Origin: Oscillospiraceae bacterium
GTDB taxonomy: Bacteria > Bacillota > Clostridia > Oscillospirales > CAG-272
Assembly (NCBI GenBank): GCA_015065215.1
Contig: SVQT01000005.1
Span: 1 to 63,913, forward strand
Direction: 5' to 3'
DNA: 63,913 nucleotides
Shown here: in pieces, positions 15,031 to 24,069 of the stretch
Layout: each line of letters starts with the position of its first letter
Position numbering within the stretch: the first letter of the stretch is position 1
The notes under the pieces: model-generated
The model's input: only the letters and a program-made list of their open reading frames with translations
Database searches by the model: none
What the model was told of the DNA's origin: nothing
Program-made: the position numbers and the translations under genes

Positions 15031-16428
15031 ATGAAGTATACACAAAACGGCGTAGAGGGCGTGAAGATCGCCTATGTGGGCGGTGGCTCGCGCGGATGGG
15101 CGTGGGGGCTGATGAGCGACCTTGTCTCCACTGCGGATATCAGCGGCGAAGTGCGCCTTTTTGATATTGATAAGCAGGCGGCAGAGCATAACGTGATCAT
15201 CGGCGAAAAATTCAATGCCGCCCCGGGGGCAAGGTCCCATTGGAGCTATCACGCCTTCGATACGCTCGGTGAGGCGCTGGACGGGGCGGACTTTGTGGTG
15301 ATCTCGATCCTGCCGGGCACTTTTGACGAAATGGAAAGTGACGTGCATACCCCCGAAAAATATGGCATTTATCAATCTGTGGGTGACACCTCCGGTCCTG
15401 GCGGTATCGTGCGGGCCCTTCGCGCGATCCCCATGTTCGAAGAGATCGCCGCAGGCATCCGCGACCATTGCCCCAAGGCGTGGGTTATCAACTACACCAA
15501 CCCCATGACGGTGCTGGTGCGTACCCTGTATCGCGTCTTCCCCGAGATCAAGGCGTTCGGCTGCTGCCACGAGGTGTTCGGCACCCAGAAGCTGCTTGCC
15601 ACCATGGTGACCGACAAGTACGGCATCGAGAATATTCCCCGTGACGAGATCAAGGTCACGGTAACGGGCGTGAACCATTTTACCTGGCTAACGAGTGCGA
15701 AATACCGCAATATGGATCTGATGCCCCTTTACGCGGAATACGCAAAACGGTATGCGGAAACAGGCTTTGCGCGCATCGGCAGCCATGACGATAACTGGAT
15801 GAACAACGTGTTTGCCTGCAACCATCGCGTCAAGTTTGATCTGTTCAACCGCTACGGTGCCATCGCTGCCGCAGGGGATCGCCATCTGGCGGAGTTCTGC
15901 CCCGGCAAGTGGTATCTTTCCTCTCCCGAGGCGGTCGTGGAATGGCATTTTGGTCTCACCCCTGTCTCCTGGCGCAAGGAGGATCTGGGCAAGCGCCTGC
16001 GCAAGAGCGCCCGTCGTCTTTCCGGTGAGGAGGCAGTCACTCTGCGCCCTACGGGAGAGGACGGGGTCAATCAGATCCGCGCCCTGCTGGGGCTGAACAC
16101 CATGGTCACCAACGTGAACCTGCCCAATGTGGGGCAGGTGCCGAACCTGCCCATGGGCGCTGTGGTAGAGACCAACGCGGTCTTTACCTCGGATAGCGTG
16201 ATCCCTGTGATGACGGGGGCTCTGCCGCAGACGATCTATCCGCTCATTGCCCGTATCGTTGGTGAGCAGGAAATGGTGGTTGAGGCAGCGCTCACGCGTA
16301 ATATCGAGCTGGCCTTCAACGCCTTTGTCAACGATCCGCTCGTTACCGTGGGGGGTGAGCAAGCGCGGGAGCTGTTTGACAAAATGCTGAAAAATACCCA
16401 AACGTACTTAAAAATGTATGCTATTTAA
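15031..16428 (+). CDS. Glycoside hydrolase family 4 (alpha-galacturonidase LplD-like)
   Basis: A 465-aa protein from the ATG at 15031 (AAAGGAGG upstream). The NAD-binding YVGGGSRGWAWG, the GDTSGPGGIVRALRAIP motif and NYTNPM are GH4 hallmarks; GH4 enzymes use NAD and a divalent metal and work by a redox-elimination mechanism. Cys in FGCCHEVFG and His in TGVNHFTW are the expected metal ligands. The CHEVFG variant recalls LplD-type alpha-galacturonidases rather than CHS-type alpha-glucosidases, but that subtype is from memory. There is no signal peptide, so it acts on imported oligosaccharides. It is divergent from its likely AraC regulator and 11 bases before the serine hydrolase. Confidence 0.85.
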   Translation: MKYTQNGVEGVKIAYVGGGSRGWAWGLMSDLVSTADISGEVRLFDIDKQAAEHNVIIGEKFNAAPGARSHWSYHAFDTLGEALDGADFVVISILPGTFDEMESDVHTPEKYGIYQSVGDTSGPGGIVRALRAIPMFEEIAAGIRDHCPKAWVINYTNPMTVLVRTLYRVFPEIKAFGCCHEVFGTQKLLATMVTDKYGIENIPRDEIKVTVTGVNHFTWLTSAKYRNMDLMPLYAEYAKRYAETGFARIGSHDDNWMNNVFACNHRVKFDLFNRYGAIAAAGDRHLAEFCPGKWYLSSPEAVVEWHFGLTPVSWRKEDLGKRLRKSARRLSGEEAVTLRPTGEDGVNQIRALLGLNTMVTNVNLPNVGQVPNLPMGAVVETNAVFTSDSVIPVMTGALPQTIYPLIARIVGEQEMVVEAALTRNIELAFNAFVNDPLVTVGGEQARELFDKMLKNTQTYLKMYAI

Positions 16429-16439
16429 AGGAGAACACT

Positions 16440-17900
16440 ATGAAGCACTGCACACCCGAGCAGGCGGGCATTTCCTCCGCTCATGTAGCCGCTTTTGTAA
16501 AAAAGCTGGAGGACTTTCATCTTTCCACCCACAGTATTTTGATGGCAAGAGGGGATGACATCTTTTTTGAGTGCTACTACGCTCCCTTTCACAAGGATTT
16601 TAAGCATCGTATGTATTCAGTTTCCAAAAGTTTTGTATCTGTTGCGATCGGTTTTTGCGAGCAGGAGGGGTTGCTCTCGCTTGACGATCCAATGCTGAAA
16701 TATTTCCCTGAATACGCCGTAGAGGGGGCACCGAATGCCACCCTGCGCGAAATGCTGATGATGGAGACGGCTGAGGAAACAATGGTGAAAAATTGGTTCC
16801 AGACAGTTGAAGATGACCGCGTGGCCTGCTATTTTAAGCCCTATGTCAAAAAATATCCTCATACGCTCTTTTCCTATGACAGTAGCGGCTCTTATATGCT
16901 GGGCGTCATCGTGGAGAGGGTCACGGGCAAGCCCTTCCTTGCCTATTTGCAGGAAAAGGTACTGAACGGTATCGGATTTTCAAAGGATGCCTACTGTTTG
17001 CAGGCACCGGGCGGCTACTCTTGGGGTGACTCTGGCGTGATGTGTACGGCAAGAGATCTGATGCTATTTGCCCGTTTCGTGCTCAATAAAGGTAGCTGGC
17101 AGGGTAAGCAATATTTGAACCGCGCCTATCTGGAGGCAGCGACCTCTATGCAAGTCAGCAACGGGGATTACGGTTTTGCGGCGCACGATGCAAACGGTTA
17201 TGGTTATCAGTTCTGGGGCGCACCGGAGGGGTGCTTCTCTATGCTCGGCATGGGCAACCAGGTGGCACTTTGCGATCCTACTCGCGATTTTATCTTTGTG
17301 ATCAACTCGGATAATCAAGGGAATGATCACGGCTATGAACAGATCTTTTTCGCGCTGTACGAGGAGATCATCCCGCATCTTGGCAAGCCGCTTTTGCCCG
17401 ATGCCAAGGCGGCAGAATGCCTGGCGGCGCTGAGCGCCGATCGCAAGCTGTTTTATCTTCCTGGTGCTGAGCACAGCAATTTCACCGAGTTAATTGACGG
17501 CAAGGTGTATTGGTGTGAGGAAAATCCCATGGGGATCGAATGGCTTCAGCTGACCTTTGAACGCGACGAGGGCGTATTGCACTACAAAAACGCCCAAGGG
17601 GAAAAGGCGATCTGCTTTGGCTTTGGCAAAAATGTCTTTGGCAAGTTCCCTGAGCAGGGATATGCCGATCTGGTTGGTACCGTCTTTGAAAAGGGACACT
17701 ATTACGACTGTGCCGCCAGCGCCGATTGGGTCGAGCCGCAAAAGCTACGTATCCGTGTGCAGATCATTGATAAGTATTTCGGTAATCTGGCTATCGTCAT
17801 TGGGTTTCGTGACGCGGAGCGCCTGTCGGTGCGCATGAGGAAGAAGGCAGAGGATTTTTTGGATAAATATAGCGGTATTTTAAACGCCACGCTTCAATAA
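16440..17900 (+). CDS. Serine hydrolase of the class C beta-lactamase family
   Basis: A 486-aa protein. The N-terminal 340 residues form a beta-lactamase/esterase domain with the catalytic SVSK (SxxK, near residue 61) and YDSSGSYMLG in the place of the YxN motif. The remaining about 140 residues (FYLPGAEHSNFTELIDG onward) look like a separate beta-rich domain. There is no signal peptide, so a cell-wall role is unlikely; cytoplasmic relatives act as esterases. Co-transcribed with the GH4 gene, it may remove ester groups (acetyl, methyl) from imported pectic fragments. That role is inference. Confidence 0.82.
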   Translation: MKHCTPEQAGISSAHVAAFVKKLEDFHLSTHSILMARGDDIFFECYYAPFHKDFKHRMYSVSKSFVSVAIGFCEQEGLLSLDDPMLKYFPEYAVEGAPNATLREMLMMETAEETMVKNWFQTVEDDRVACYFKPYVKKYPHTLFSYDSSGSYMLGVIVERVTGKPFLAYLQEKVLNGIGFSKDAYCLQAPGGYSWGDSGVMCTARDLMLFARFVLNKGSWQGKQYLNRAYLEAATSMQVSNGDYGFAAHDANGYGYQFWGAPEGCFSMLGMGNQVALCDPTRDFIFVINSDNQGNDHGYEQIFFALYEEIIPHLGKPLLPDAKAAECLAALSADRKLFYLPGAEHSNFTELIDGKVYWCEENPMGIEWLQLTFERDEGVLHYKNAQGEKAICFGFGKNVFGKFPEQGYADLVGTVFEKGHYYDCAASADWVEPQKLRIRVQIIDKYFGNLAIVIGFRDAERLSVRMRKKAEDFLDKYSGILNATLQ

Positions 17901-17916
17901 ATGGCATAACGGTATA

Positions 17917-17954
17917 AAAAAAGTCGGTTTGACGATCGTCAAACCGACTTTTTT
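17917..17954. terminator. Bidirectional terminator, perfect 38-base palindrome
   Basis: AAAAAGTCGGTTTGACGAT and its exact complement join without a loop (19 + 19 bases), with A and T runs at the ends. It lies between the convergent serine hydrolase and surface protein genes. Confidence 0.92.
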
Positions 17955-17957
17955 ATT

Positions 17958-20825
17958 TTACGCCTTTTTTGTTTTCTTCTTCTTGATCACAACAGCGGTC
18001 GCTACCGCGCCGCCCACTACCGCCACACCGGCAACGATCACAATGATGATGACCGTGCTATTGCCGCCTTCATCGGGCGTTTCGGTGCTTGCGTCACGGT
18101 AGGACAGGGTGTAAACGCTGTTGAAATCATCGGTTTCCAGCGAAAGCGTTTTGCTTGCCGCATCGTAAACGGCATCCACTACGGCGGCCTTGCCGTCGCG
18201 CAGGGCAATGACTTGATAGCTGCGCTCACCCTCGGTAGTCAGCAGATCGGCGGGGATCTGTAAGGTGACTGTCAAAGCTCCGCTGGTTTTGCCAACCTGC
18301 TGCGCGGCGTTGTTGCCGAGCTTTTTGTAAAGCGAAACAGTAAGATAAGAACCAACGGTATGGCCGTTTAGCAAAGCGTTGACCTCTGCCTTTTCCGCGT
18401 CGGTCAGCTCGGCAACAGCACTTTCCAGATAGATCTTTACATTCTCGCCCGCGGCAACCTCGGTGCGCTCCGCCTCGGTCAAGATGGTCTCTTTCCATTG
18501 GGCGTTATGACCGGAAAGCGATACGCTTTCGTTTTTGTCTGTGGTGTTGGTTAGGTTGCCGGCAGGATTTTTGGTGTAAATAGCGGTCACCGTCATATCC
18601 TTGGTTATAGTGCGCAAATCGGCATCCCAGCTGGGCGAAATCTTGTCATATCCCGCTTTGGTGGGAATTTCGGGGATGGCGGTGATAGCTGAACCGTGTG
18701 TGACTGTTTTTCGCTCAACCTCTGTGCCGTCAATTACAAAAACAATGGTGTAGCTGTTCAAGGTATAAACGGCATTGACCGTTATATCAGCGGTGATGTT
18801 GGTAAAAACGGTGCGATCCCAATAGGGAGCGACCTTATCGTAGCCGGCTCTATGGGGAACTGCGGGAATGTCGGTGAGTGTGGCATTCCAGGAAAGCTCT
18901 TTGACGATATTGGCGGTACCGGTCGCCTTGAAGGTGATCTTCAGCGCCCTACCCGCGGCAACCTCCAGCAAAACGGGGGAGGATGCGCTGTGGTTGTTGT
19001 CGGGGGCAGGATAGCGTACATAATAAACGCCTGCCGCGAGAGCGGTCAGCTCGCCGCTGACCGTCTCGTAATGCTCGCCGTCAGCGCTGATCTCCATCAC
19101 GGCGTTAAGACCCGTGATGGTGCCGTCCGCTTTGCCGCGGATGCTCTCATTGGTAATGGTAAAGAGCGTTCTTTCAGGCGCCGCAATGGGCGCTTTTTCA
19201 ATGGTAAAAGAAAGGGTTGCGGTCAGCTCGCCTAGGGTGGCGGTGGCGGTTGCGGTGCCGGCGTTGACGTTGTTGTGGTAGGTTACAACGCTGAGCGGTT
19301 CGCCGCACCAGCCTTCACTGTAGTCAACCGTTACGCCGGTGATCGCATTGCCGTTGTAAACGGCGGTTTCGGGGGCACGTAGGGTAGCGGATTCGCTGTG
19401 CGCGGCGTTGGCCACTGTGTCAGCGGAGGCATCCGCGCTGTGTCCCGCGCCGCTACAGCTTTGCAGGATCGAAGCGCCGCTTGCGACATAGGCGTAAGTG
19501 TGAATTTCATCCGCCACTGCGGTGACGCTGGACATGATGCTTTGCATCGTGTTGTCCTGCGCTCCGAGCTTGGCACTCTGATAGGTATTCAGGAAAAGGA
19601 TCTCGGTCTGCTCGTGCTCCGGTATGGCACCGGTGCTCCGGTAGGTGGAAAGGCGGCTGCCAGCGTACAGTGCTTTGTCTGCGGTAGTGAGTCCCTCACT
19701 ATAGGAATAGGAGATATTGCACTGATCGCTGATGATCATGGTGATGTCGCCGTAGACCTGATAGGTGGAGGTCCATTTGCCGAGATTGCCGAAAACAATT
19801 TCGAGGATGTTGCCGTTTTGAAACTCATTATAGCACCCACCGTAAATGCGTCGGGTGATCTCGCCGCCAAGCACGCGCACGTTGACGGTGACCGGGTTTT
19901 CAGTGCTGCCAAAAGAGGCACTTTCGCTCGCGCCAAAGATCTGCTGGATTTTGCCGCCGGTTACGGTGACCTCGGCGCCAAGACCGGTATTGACGCTTTT
20001 GTTGGCACCGTTCAGGTTCATCAGGTCGCCGCCGGTGACCAAAGCGTTGGTGTAGCCACCGATCTTACTGCTGCCGCCGTGCGAGCCACCTCTCGCGTGG
20101 ATCATTTTGGCATTGTCTTGGATGACCAGATAGGTGCTACCGCTGATCTGATCGTCCCAACCGCCGCCGTAGGCGTTGTAGTTGGAATCGTGATTGGAGG
20201 TTTTCGCGTTGCTGTTCACGCTACCGCCCACCGTCAGATGGGTATCACCGTTTACCTTGCCGCCGTGACCGCCGCCAAAGAGGTAGGTATAGGTACCCGC
20301 AAGCACGGTCAGGTTGGTATCGCCGTTGACCGTTTCGCCGTGACTGCCGCCGAACAGGCAGACGTTTGTGTTCGCGTAGCTGGTAAAGGTCACGTCCGCC
20401 GCCACGGTAAAGGGATGGCCGTTGGCGTAGATGTTGGTGCGGGGAAAGCTACCATCGCTCTTGGCGGTGGCGTCCTCGTTGTTGTCCGCATTCCAGTCAA
20501 TGGTGGCGAATTTCAGCTCGATGGACGAAAAGATAACGCCGGTGTTTACCTTCAAATGAGCGTTATTGCCCCAGTTGGAGAAATCCAATATGCCACCGGT
20601 GATTGTAACTGTTTTGCTGGCGGTGGGCCACACAAAATCCGAGGGGATCACATAGGTGCCGTCGATCACCACCGTGCCGTTATCCGGAGCCTGCTCCAGC
20701 GCGGCGGCAAGCGAGGTGGTATCGGTCACATGGAGCTCGTCGGACGCGGCACCGATCCAGATCGAAAGCGAAAGGGTCAAAGCCAGTACGGCGCAAAGTG
20801 CGCAAACAAGTAGGAGCTTCTTCAT
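17958..20825 (-). CDS. Large secreted, membrane-anchored surface protein with beta-helix-like and InlB/MBG-type repeats
   Basis: A 955-aa protein from the ATG at 20825 (AAAGGA upstream); the track start 18 bases earlier is a TTG. An N-terminal signal peptide (MKKLLLVCALCAVLALTLSL) comes first. Residues about 35-430 are glycine-rich repeats such as GGGHGGKVNGDTHLTVGG and GGSHGGSSKIGGYTNALVTGG, as in right-handed parallel beta-helices. Next come Ig-like/MBG-type strands (YNGNAITGVTVDYS), two InlB-like (Listeria-Bacteroides) repeats around AGYDKVAPYWD and AGYDKISPSWD, and a C-terminal transmembrane helix followed by KKKKTKKA. No LPxTG motif is present, so anchoring is through the membrane helix. 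It probably functions in adhesion or polysaccharide binding. Confidence 0.85.
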   Translation of the reverse strand: MKKLLLVCALCAVLALTLSLSIWIGAASDELHVTDTTSLAAALEQAPDNGTVVIDGTYVIPSDFVWPTASKTVTITGGILDFSNWGNNAHLKVNTGVIFSSIELKFATIDWNADNNEDATAKSDGSFPRTNIYANGHPFTVAADVTFTSYANTNVCLFGGSHGETVNGDTNLTVLAGTYTYLFGGGHGGKVNGDTHLTVGGSVNSNAKTSNHDSNYNAYGGGWDDQISGSTYLVIQDNAKMIHARGGSHGGSSKIGGYTNALVTGGDLMNLNGANKSVNTGLGAEVTVTGGKIQQIFGASESASFGSTENPVTVNVRVLGGEITRRIYGGCYNEFQNGNILEIVFGNLGKWTSTYQVYGDITMIISDQCNISYSYSEGLTTADKALYAGSRLSTYRSTGAIPEHEQTEILFLNTYQSAKLGAQDNTMQSIMSSVTAVADEIHTYAYVASGASILQSCSGAGHSADASADTVANAAHSESATLRAPETAVYNGNAITGVTVDYSEGWCGEPLSVVTYHNNVNAGTATATATLGELTATLSFTIEKAPIAAPERTLFTITNESIRGKADGTITGLNAVMEISADGEHYETVSGELTALAAGVYYVRYPAPDNNHSASSPVLLEVAAGRALKITFKATGTANIVKELSWNATLTDIPAVPHRAGYDKVAPYWDRTVFTNITADITVNAVYTLNSYTIVFVIDGTEVERKTVTHGSAITAIPEIPTKAGYDKISPSWDADLRTITKDMTVTAIYTKNPAGNLTNTTDKNESVSLSGHNAQWKETILTEAERTEVAAGENVKIYLESAVAELTDAEKAEVNALLNGHTVGSYLTVSLYKKLGNNAAQQVGKTSGALTVTLQIPADLLTTEGERSYQVIALRDGKAAVVDAVYDAASKTLSLETDDFNSVYTLSYRDASTETPDEGGNSTVIIIVIVAGVAVVGGAVATAVVIKKKKTKKA

Positions 20826-20879
20826 AGTCTTAGTTCCTTTCAAATCTTATTTAAGGAAATTTTATTTGAAGACATTATT

Positions 20880-20908
20880 ATCATATCACACAAAATGATA
20901 AAAAGCAA
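20880..20908 (-). promoter_or_regulatory. Promoter of the surface protein gene
   Basis: On the minus strand TTGCTT (20903-20908), 17 bases, TATGAT (20880-20885). It lies between the two minus-strand genes, so the surface protein is not simply read through from the AraC gene. Confidence 0.6.
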
Positions 20909-20915
20909 TAGGGGT

Positions 20916-21788
20916 TTAACGCTTTCCTGGTTCCCGCGCAAAAACGTAATCGCTCGGTCGCTTGCCGGTGACCTGAAAAAAGGATTTATAAAAGTTGGAG
21001 GAGCTGGAAAAGCCGCACCGCTCAGCGATCTCCAGCTTGGTAAGCTCTGTGGCTTTCAGCATTTCCACCGCTTTTTCCACCCGCTTGATGGTAATATATT
21101 CCCAAGGGGAGACGCCGTTGAATTTTTTGAATACCGCCGAAAAATAGGTGGGGGTCATGCAGGCCACCTCGGCGATCTCTTTCAGGGTCAGCCTGCCGTC
21201 CAGATGCTCATTGATATAATGGATCGCGCGGGAAAGGCTGCCCGTGGCGGCAGAGGGCGCGTTTACCGCCCGTTTGGTGTCGATATAATCGTATTGCCGC
21301 ATGATGTGGATCAACGCCGAAAAAAGCAGGTATTTGACCTGCACCGCGTAGCCGGTGGCCTTTTTCTCGATCTCACCCTCCAGAGAAAGCAAAATGCCGT
21401 TCAAGGAACGGTCATTCTGGGCGATGCGGTGCTGATAGTGCTTGTTGCGCGCGGTAAACAGGCTGAGCAGCTCCGCGTTTTCAGGATGCTCCCACAAAAT
21501 GCGTGGCTCAAACTGAAAATTAAGCAGATCCAGATCGCTTTGCACGCTGGTAATGCAGTGCGCCTCGTTGCTGCCGAACAAAAATACGTCACCGGCGGAA
21601 AATTCGTAGCGCTGCTCACCGACGGCATAAACGCCGTTGCCGGCCAAAAACAGCGAGAGCTCGCACTCGGTATGATGATGCTCCCGGTAGCCGCGGTCGC
21701 CGGGCTGTACACTGGAATGATACGCGCGGATGGTGACGTGGCCGTAATCATCGGAGATGTGTTTTTCGGAAAATCGCAGGGTACTCAC
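20916..21788 (-). CDS. AraC-family transcriptional regulator
   Basis: About 290 aa. The N-terminal cupin (HHHTECELSLFLAGNGVYAVGEQRY ... GDVFLFGSNEAH) and C-terminal paired helix-turn-helix (LTLKEIAEVACMTPTYFSAVFKKFNG; LEIAERCGFSSSSNFYKSFFQ) are clear. The start is uncertain: a GTG at 21788 behind GAAAGAG is used here, and an ATG at 21824 is the alternative. The longer 323-aa ORF begins upstream of the likely transcription start. It is divergent from the enolase/SDR/GH10/RraA operon, with overlapping promoters, and is probably its regulator. Confidence 0.85.
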   Translation of the reverse strand: MSTLRFSEKHISDDYGHVTIRAYHSSVQPGDRGYREHHHTECELSLFLAGNGVYAVGEQRYEFSAGDVFLFGSNEAHCITSVQSDLDLLNFQFEPRILWEHPENAELLSLFTARNKHYQHRIAQNDRSLNGILLSLEGEIEKKATGYAVQVKYLLFSALIHIMRQYDYIDTKRAVNAPSAATGSLSRAIHYINEHLDGRLTLKEIAEVACMTPTYFSAVFKKFNGVSPWEYITIKRVEKAVEMLKATELTKLEIAERCGFSSSSNFYKSFFQVTGKRPSDYVFAREPGKR

Positions 21789-21833
21789 CTCTTTCGTTTT
21801 CGTAAAATAGTGGAGAAAAAACATAAAATAGTG

Positions 21834-21903
21834 TTGGCATTGAAAATGTATCTGTGTTATACTGAACACAAAGAAATTATAGCACACCTCAGAAAAAAGT
21901 CAA
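21834..21903. promoter_or_regulatory. Overlapping divergent promoter region (AraC gene and sugar-acid operon)
   Basis: Plus strand: TTGGCA (21834-21839), 18 bases, TATACT (21858-21863), driving the operon at 21918. Minus strand: TTGACT (21898-21903), 16 bases, TATAAT (21876-21881), driving the AraC gene. The two elements lie within 70 bases, so one bound regulator could affect both. Confidence 0.65.
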
Positions 21904-21917
21904 GGAGAAAGCCGAAA

Positions 21918-23285
21918 ATGGATGAGATCAAAGCCAAAATTTCCGAGAACGTAAACATTTGCTCCAGCCCATCCGATTTAAAAATAACGGATATTCGTGT
22001 TGCCAATATTACCGGTGCCCCCAAGCACTGTCCGCTGATCAAGGTCTACACCAACCAGGGCCTCGTGGGCTACGGCGAAGTGCGCGATGCCTCCAGCGCC
22101 AGCTATGCGCTGATGCTGAAATCCAGACTCATCGGTGAAAATCCCTGTAATGTGGATAAGCTCTTCCGCCGTATTAAGCAGTTCGGTGGTCCCTCCCGTC
22201 AGGGCGGCGGTGTCAGCGGCTTGGAGATCGCCTTTTGGGATTTGGCAGGTAAGGCCTGGGGTGTGCCGCTTTGGCAGATGCTGGGCGGCAAATTCCGCGA
22301 TAAGGTGCGTGTTTACGGCGATACCGACGTGGATGGTAAGCACACTGGCACCGACATGGGCAAGGCGATCCAGAAGCGCATCGACATGGGCTTTTCTATT
22401 GTGAAGATGGATCTGGGCATCGAGCTGCTCTATGACGAGCCCGGCACCCTCAATGCGCCCCTTGGTATGCTGGAGGAGATGCAAAAGTATTCGATGAAGG
22501 CCATTCAGCACCAGAGCGGCTCCATTGATATGGATATGATGTTGGGTAAGAATTACGAGGTCTTTACCATTCCGCACTATGCCACCGGCATTCGCATCAC
22601 CGAAAAGGGAATGGATATGCTGGAGGATTATGTCAGGCAGGTTCGCGCGGTGGTGGGCTATGAGGTGCCCCTTGCCATTGACCATTTCGGACATGTGGCG
22701 ATCGAGGACTGTATCAAGTTCGCGCGTCGTCTTGCAAAATACAATATCGCTTGGTTAGAGGATATTCAGCCCTGGCACCTGACCGACCACTACGTGCGCA
22801 TTGCCGAGAGCTGCAATGTGCCGCTGGCCACCGGAGAGGATATTTACTTGGCTGAGAATTTCCGCCCCCTCATGGAAAAACACGGCGTTTCGCTGGTGCA
22901 TCCCGACCTGCTCACCATCGGCGGCGCGCTGGAGACCAAGAAGCTGGGCGATATGTGCGAGCAGTACGGCGTTGGCATGGCCATCCACATGGCCGAAAGC
23001 CCCATTGCCTGCATGGCGGCGATCCATACCGCCGCCGCGATACAGAATGTGATGGCGGTGGAGTTCCACTCGGTTGATATTCCTTGGTGGAATGACCTTG
23101 CTAACGGTATTGCCAACCCCCTCTTCAAAAACGGCTTTGTAGAGGTGCCCAACACCCCCGGTCTTGGTATCGAGTCCCTCAACGAGGAGCTGATCGCACA
23201 GCATATGCATCCCAAGTATCCCGGCAGGTGGGAGCCGACCACGGCGTGGGATAAGGAATGGGCCAACGACCGCGAGTGGAGTTGA
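21918..23285 (+). CDS. Enolase-superfamily sugar-acid dehydratase (mandelate racemase group)
   Basis: A 455-aa protein from the ATG at 21918 (AAGGAG upstream). The ORF-track protein of 796 aa includes 341 residues of non-coding upstream reading. The N-terminal capping domain (ITDIRVANITG ... GLVGYGEVRD) and barrel motifs GLEIAFWDLAGKAWG, VKMDLG, LAIDHFG, LEDIQP and ATGEDIY mark the mandelate racemase/muconate lactonising enzyme fold; the D, E and E ligands for magnesium are in place. Members typically dehydrate aldonic or uronic sugar acids to 2-keto-3-deoxy acids. As first gene of an operon with SDR, GH10 and RraA-like genes, an aldonate dehydratase is the best guess. Confidence 0.85.
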   Translation: MDEIKAKISENVNICSSPSDLKITDIRVANITGAPKHCPLIKVYTNQGLVGYGEVRDASSASYALMLKSRLIGENPCNVDKLFRRIKQFGGPSRQGGGVSGLEIAFWDLAGKAWGVPLWQMLGGKFRDKVRVYGDTDVDGKHTGTDMGKAIQKRIDMGFSIVKMDLGIELLYDEPGTLNAPLGMLEEMQKYSMKAIQHQSGSIDMDMMLGKNYEVFTIPHYATGIRITEKGMDMLEDYVRQVRAVVGYEVPLAIDHFGHVAIEDCIKFARRLAKYNIAWLEDIQPWHLTDHYVRIAESCNVPLATGEDIYLAENFRPLMEKHGVSLVHPDLLTIGGALETKKLGDMCEQYGVGMAIHMAESPIACMAAIHTAAAIQNVMAVEFHSVDIPWWNDLANGIANPLFKNGFVEVPNTPGLGIESLNEELIAQHMHPKYPGRWEPTTAWDKEWANDREWS

Positions 23286-23320
23286 TTGGCCCCGCAATGG
23301 TATGAAAAAGGAGGGTTTTT

Positions 23321-24055
23321 ATGTTTGATTTAACGGGCAGGACTGCCCTTGTGACAGGTGCCACGCAGGGCATTGGCTTTGAGATTGCCCGACTATTGGC
23401 AGCTCATGGGGCCAAGGTCTTTGTGAATGGCGCCAGCAGTGAAGAGAAGTGCAAGCGGGCCGTAGCGAAGATCCCGGGGGCGGTGCCGGTGAGAGCCGAT
23501 CTGACACAGATGGCGGAGCTCGAGCGCCTCTATGCGGTGACCGGAGACGTGGATATTCTGGTGCTGAATGCCTCTGTTCAGTACAAGCGCGCGTGGGATG
23601 AATTTTCTGAGGCGGATTTTGACGAGCAGGTGGATTGCAATCTGAAAAGCAGCTACTTTCTTATCAAAAAGTACGCGGACGGTATGAAAAAACGCGGTTG
23701 GGGCCGCATTGTCACCATCGGCAGCGTCAACCAGTATAACCAGCACCCCGAGCTGACGCTTTACGGCATTACCAAGGCGGCACAGCTCAAATTGGTGCAG
23801 AATATCGCGCCGGCTCTTGCTCCCTTTGGCATCACGATGAACAACGTGGCCCCGGGTGCCATCGAAACGCCCCGCAACGAGGCGGTGTTAAGCGACCCCG
23901 CCAACAGAAGTGCCGTGGAGGGGAAGATCCCCTGCGGCTACGTGGGCACGCCCGAGGACGTTGCCCCTGCCGTACTGCTGCTTTGCTCCGAGGAGGGGCG
24001 CTATATCACCGGTGCCGACCTTCGCGTTGACGGTGGCATGTCACTAAAATCATAA
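23321..24055 (+). CDS. SDR-family oxidoreductase (putative sugar dehydrogenase)
   Basis: A 244-aa classical short-chain dehydrogenase: TGATQGIG cofactor motif, NASVQ, the active-site serine in TIGSVNQ, and YGITK (Tyr/Lys). The residues after the second strand (NGASSEEKCKRA) lack the acidic NAD-selecting residue, so NADP is possible. AAGGAGGG precedes the ATG. It is second in the operon after the enolase-type dehydratase. A matching role would be oxidation of an aldose to the lactone or aldonate that the dehydratase then uses. Confidence 0.87.
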   Translation: MFDLTGRTALVTGATQGIGFEIARLLAAHGAKVFVNGASSEEKCKRAVAKIPGAVPVRADLTQMAELERLYAVTGDVDILVLNASVQYKRAWDEFSEADFDEQVDCNLKSSYFLIKKYADGMKKRGWGRIVTIGSVNQYNQHPELTLYGITKAAQLKLVQNIAPALAPFGITMNNVAPGAIETPRNEAVLSDPANRSAVEGKIPCGYVGTPEDVAPAVLLLCSEEGRYITGADLRVDGGMSLKS

Positions 24056-24069
24056 GGAGAGGTTTAAAA

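Noticed and set aside
19398-20813. 471-aa plus-strand ORF antisense to the surface protein
   Set aside because: It mirrors the repeat structure of the minus-strand gene and has no start signal or recognisable domain.
20895-21917. N-terminal 341 residues of the 796-aa plus-strand ORF
   Set aside because: They read antisense through the AraC gene and the divergent promoters; the real protein starts at 21918 behind AAGGAG.
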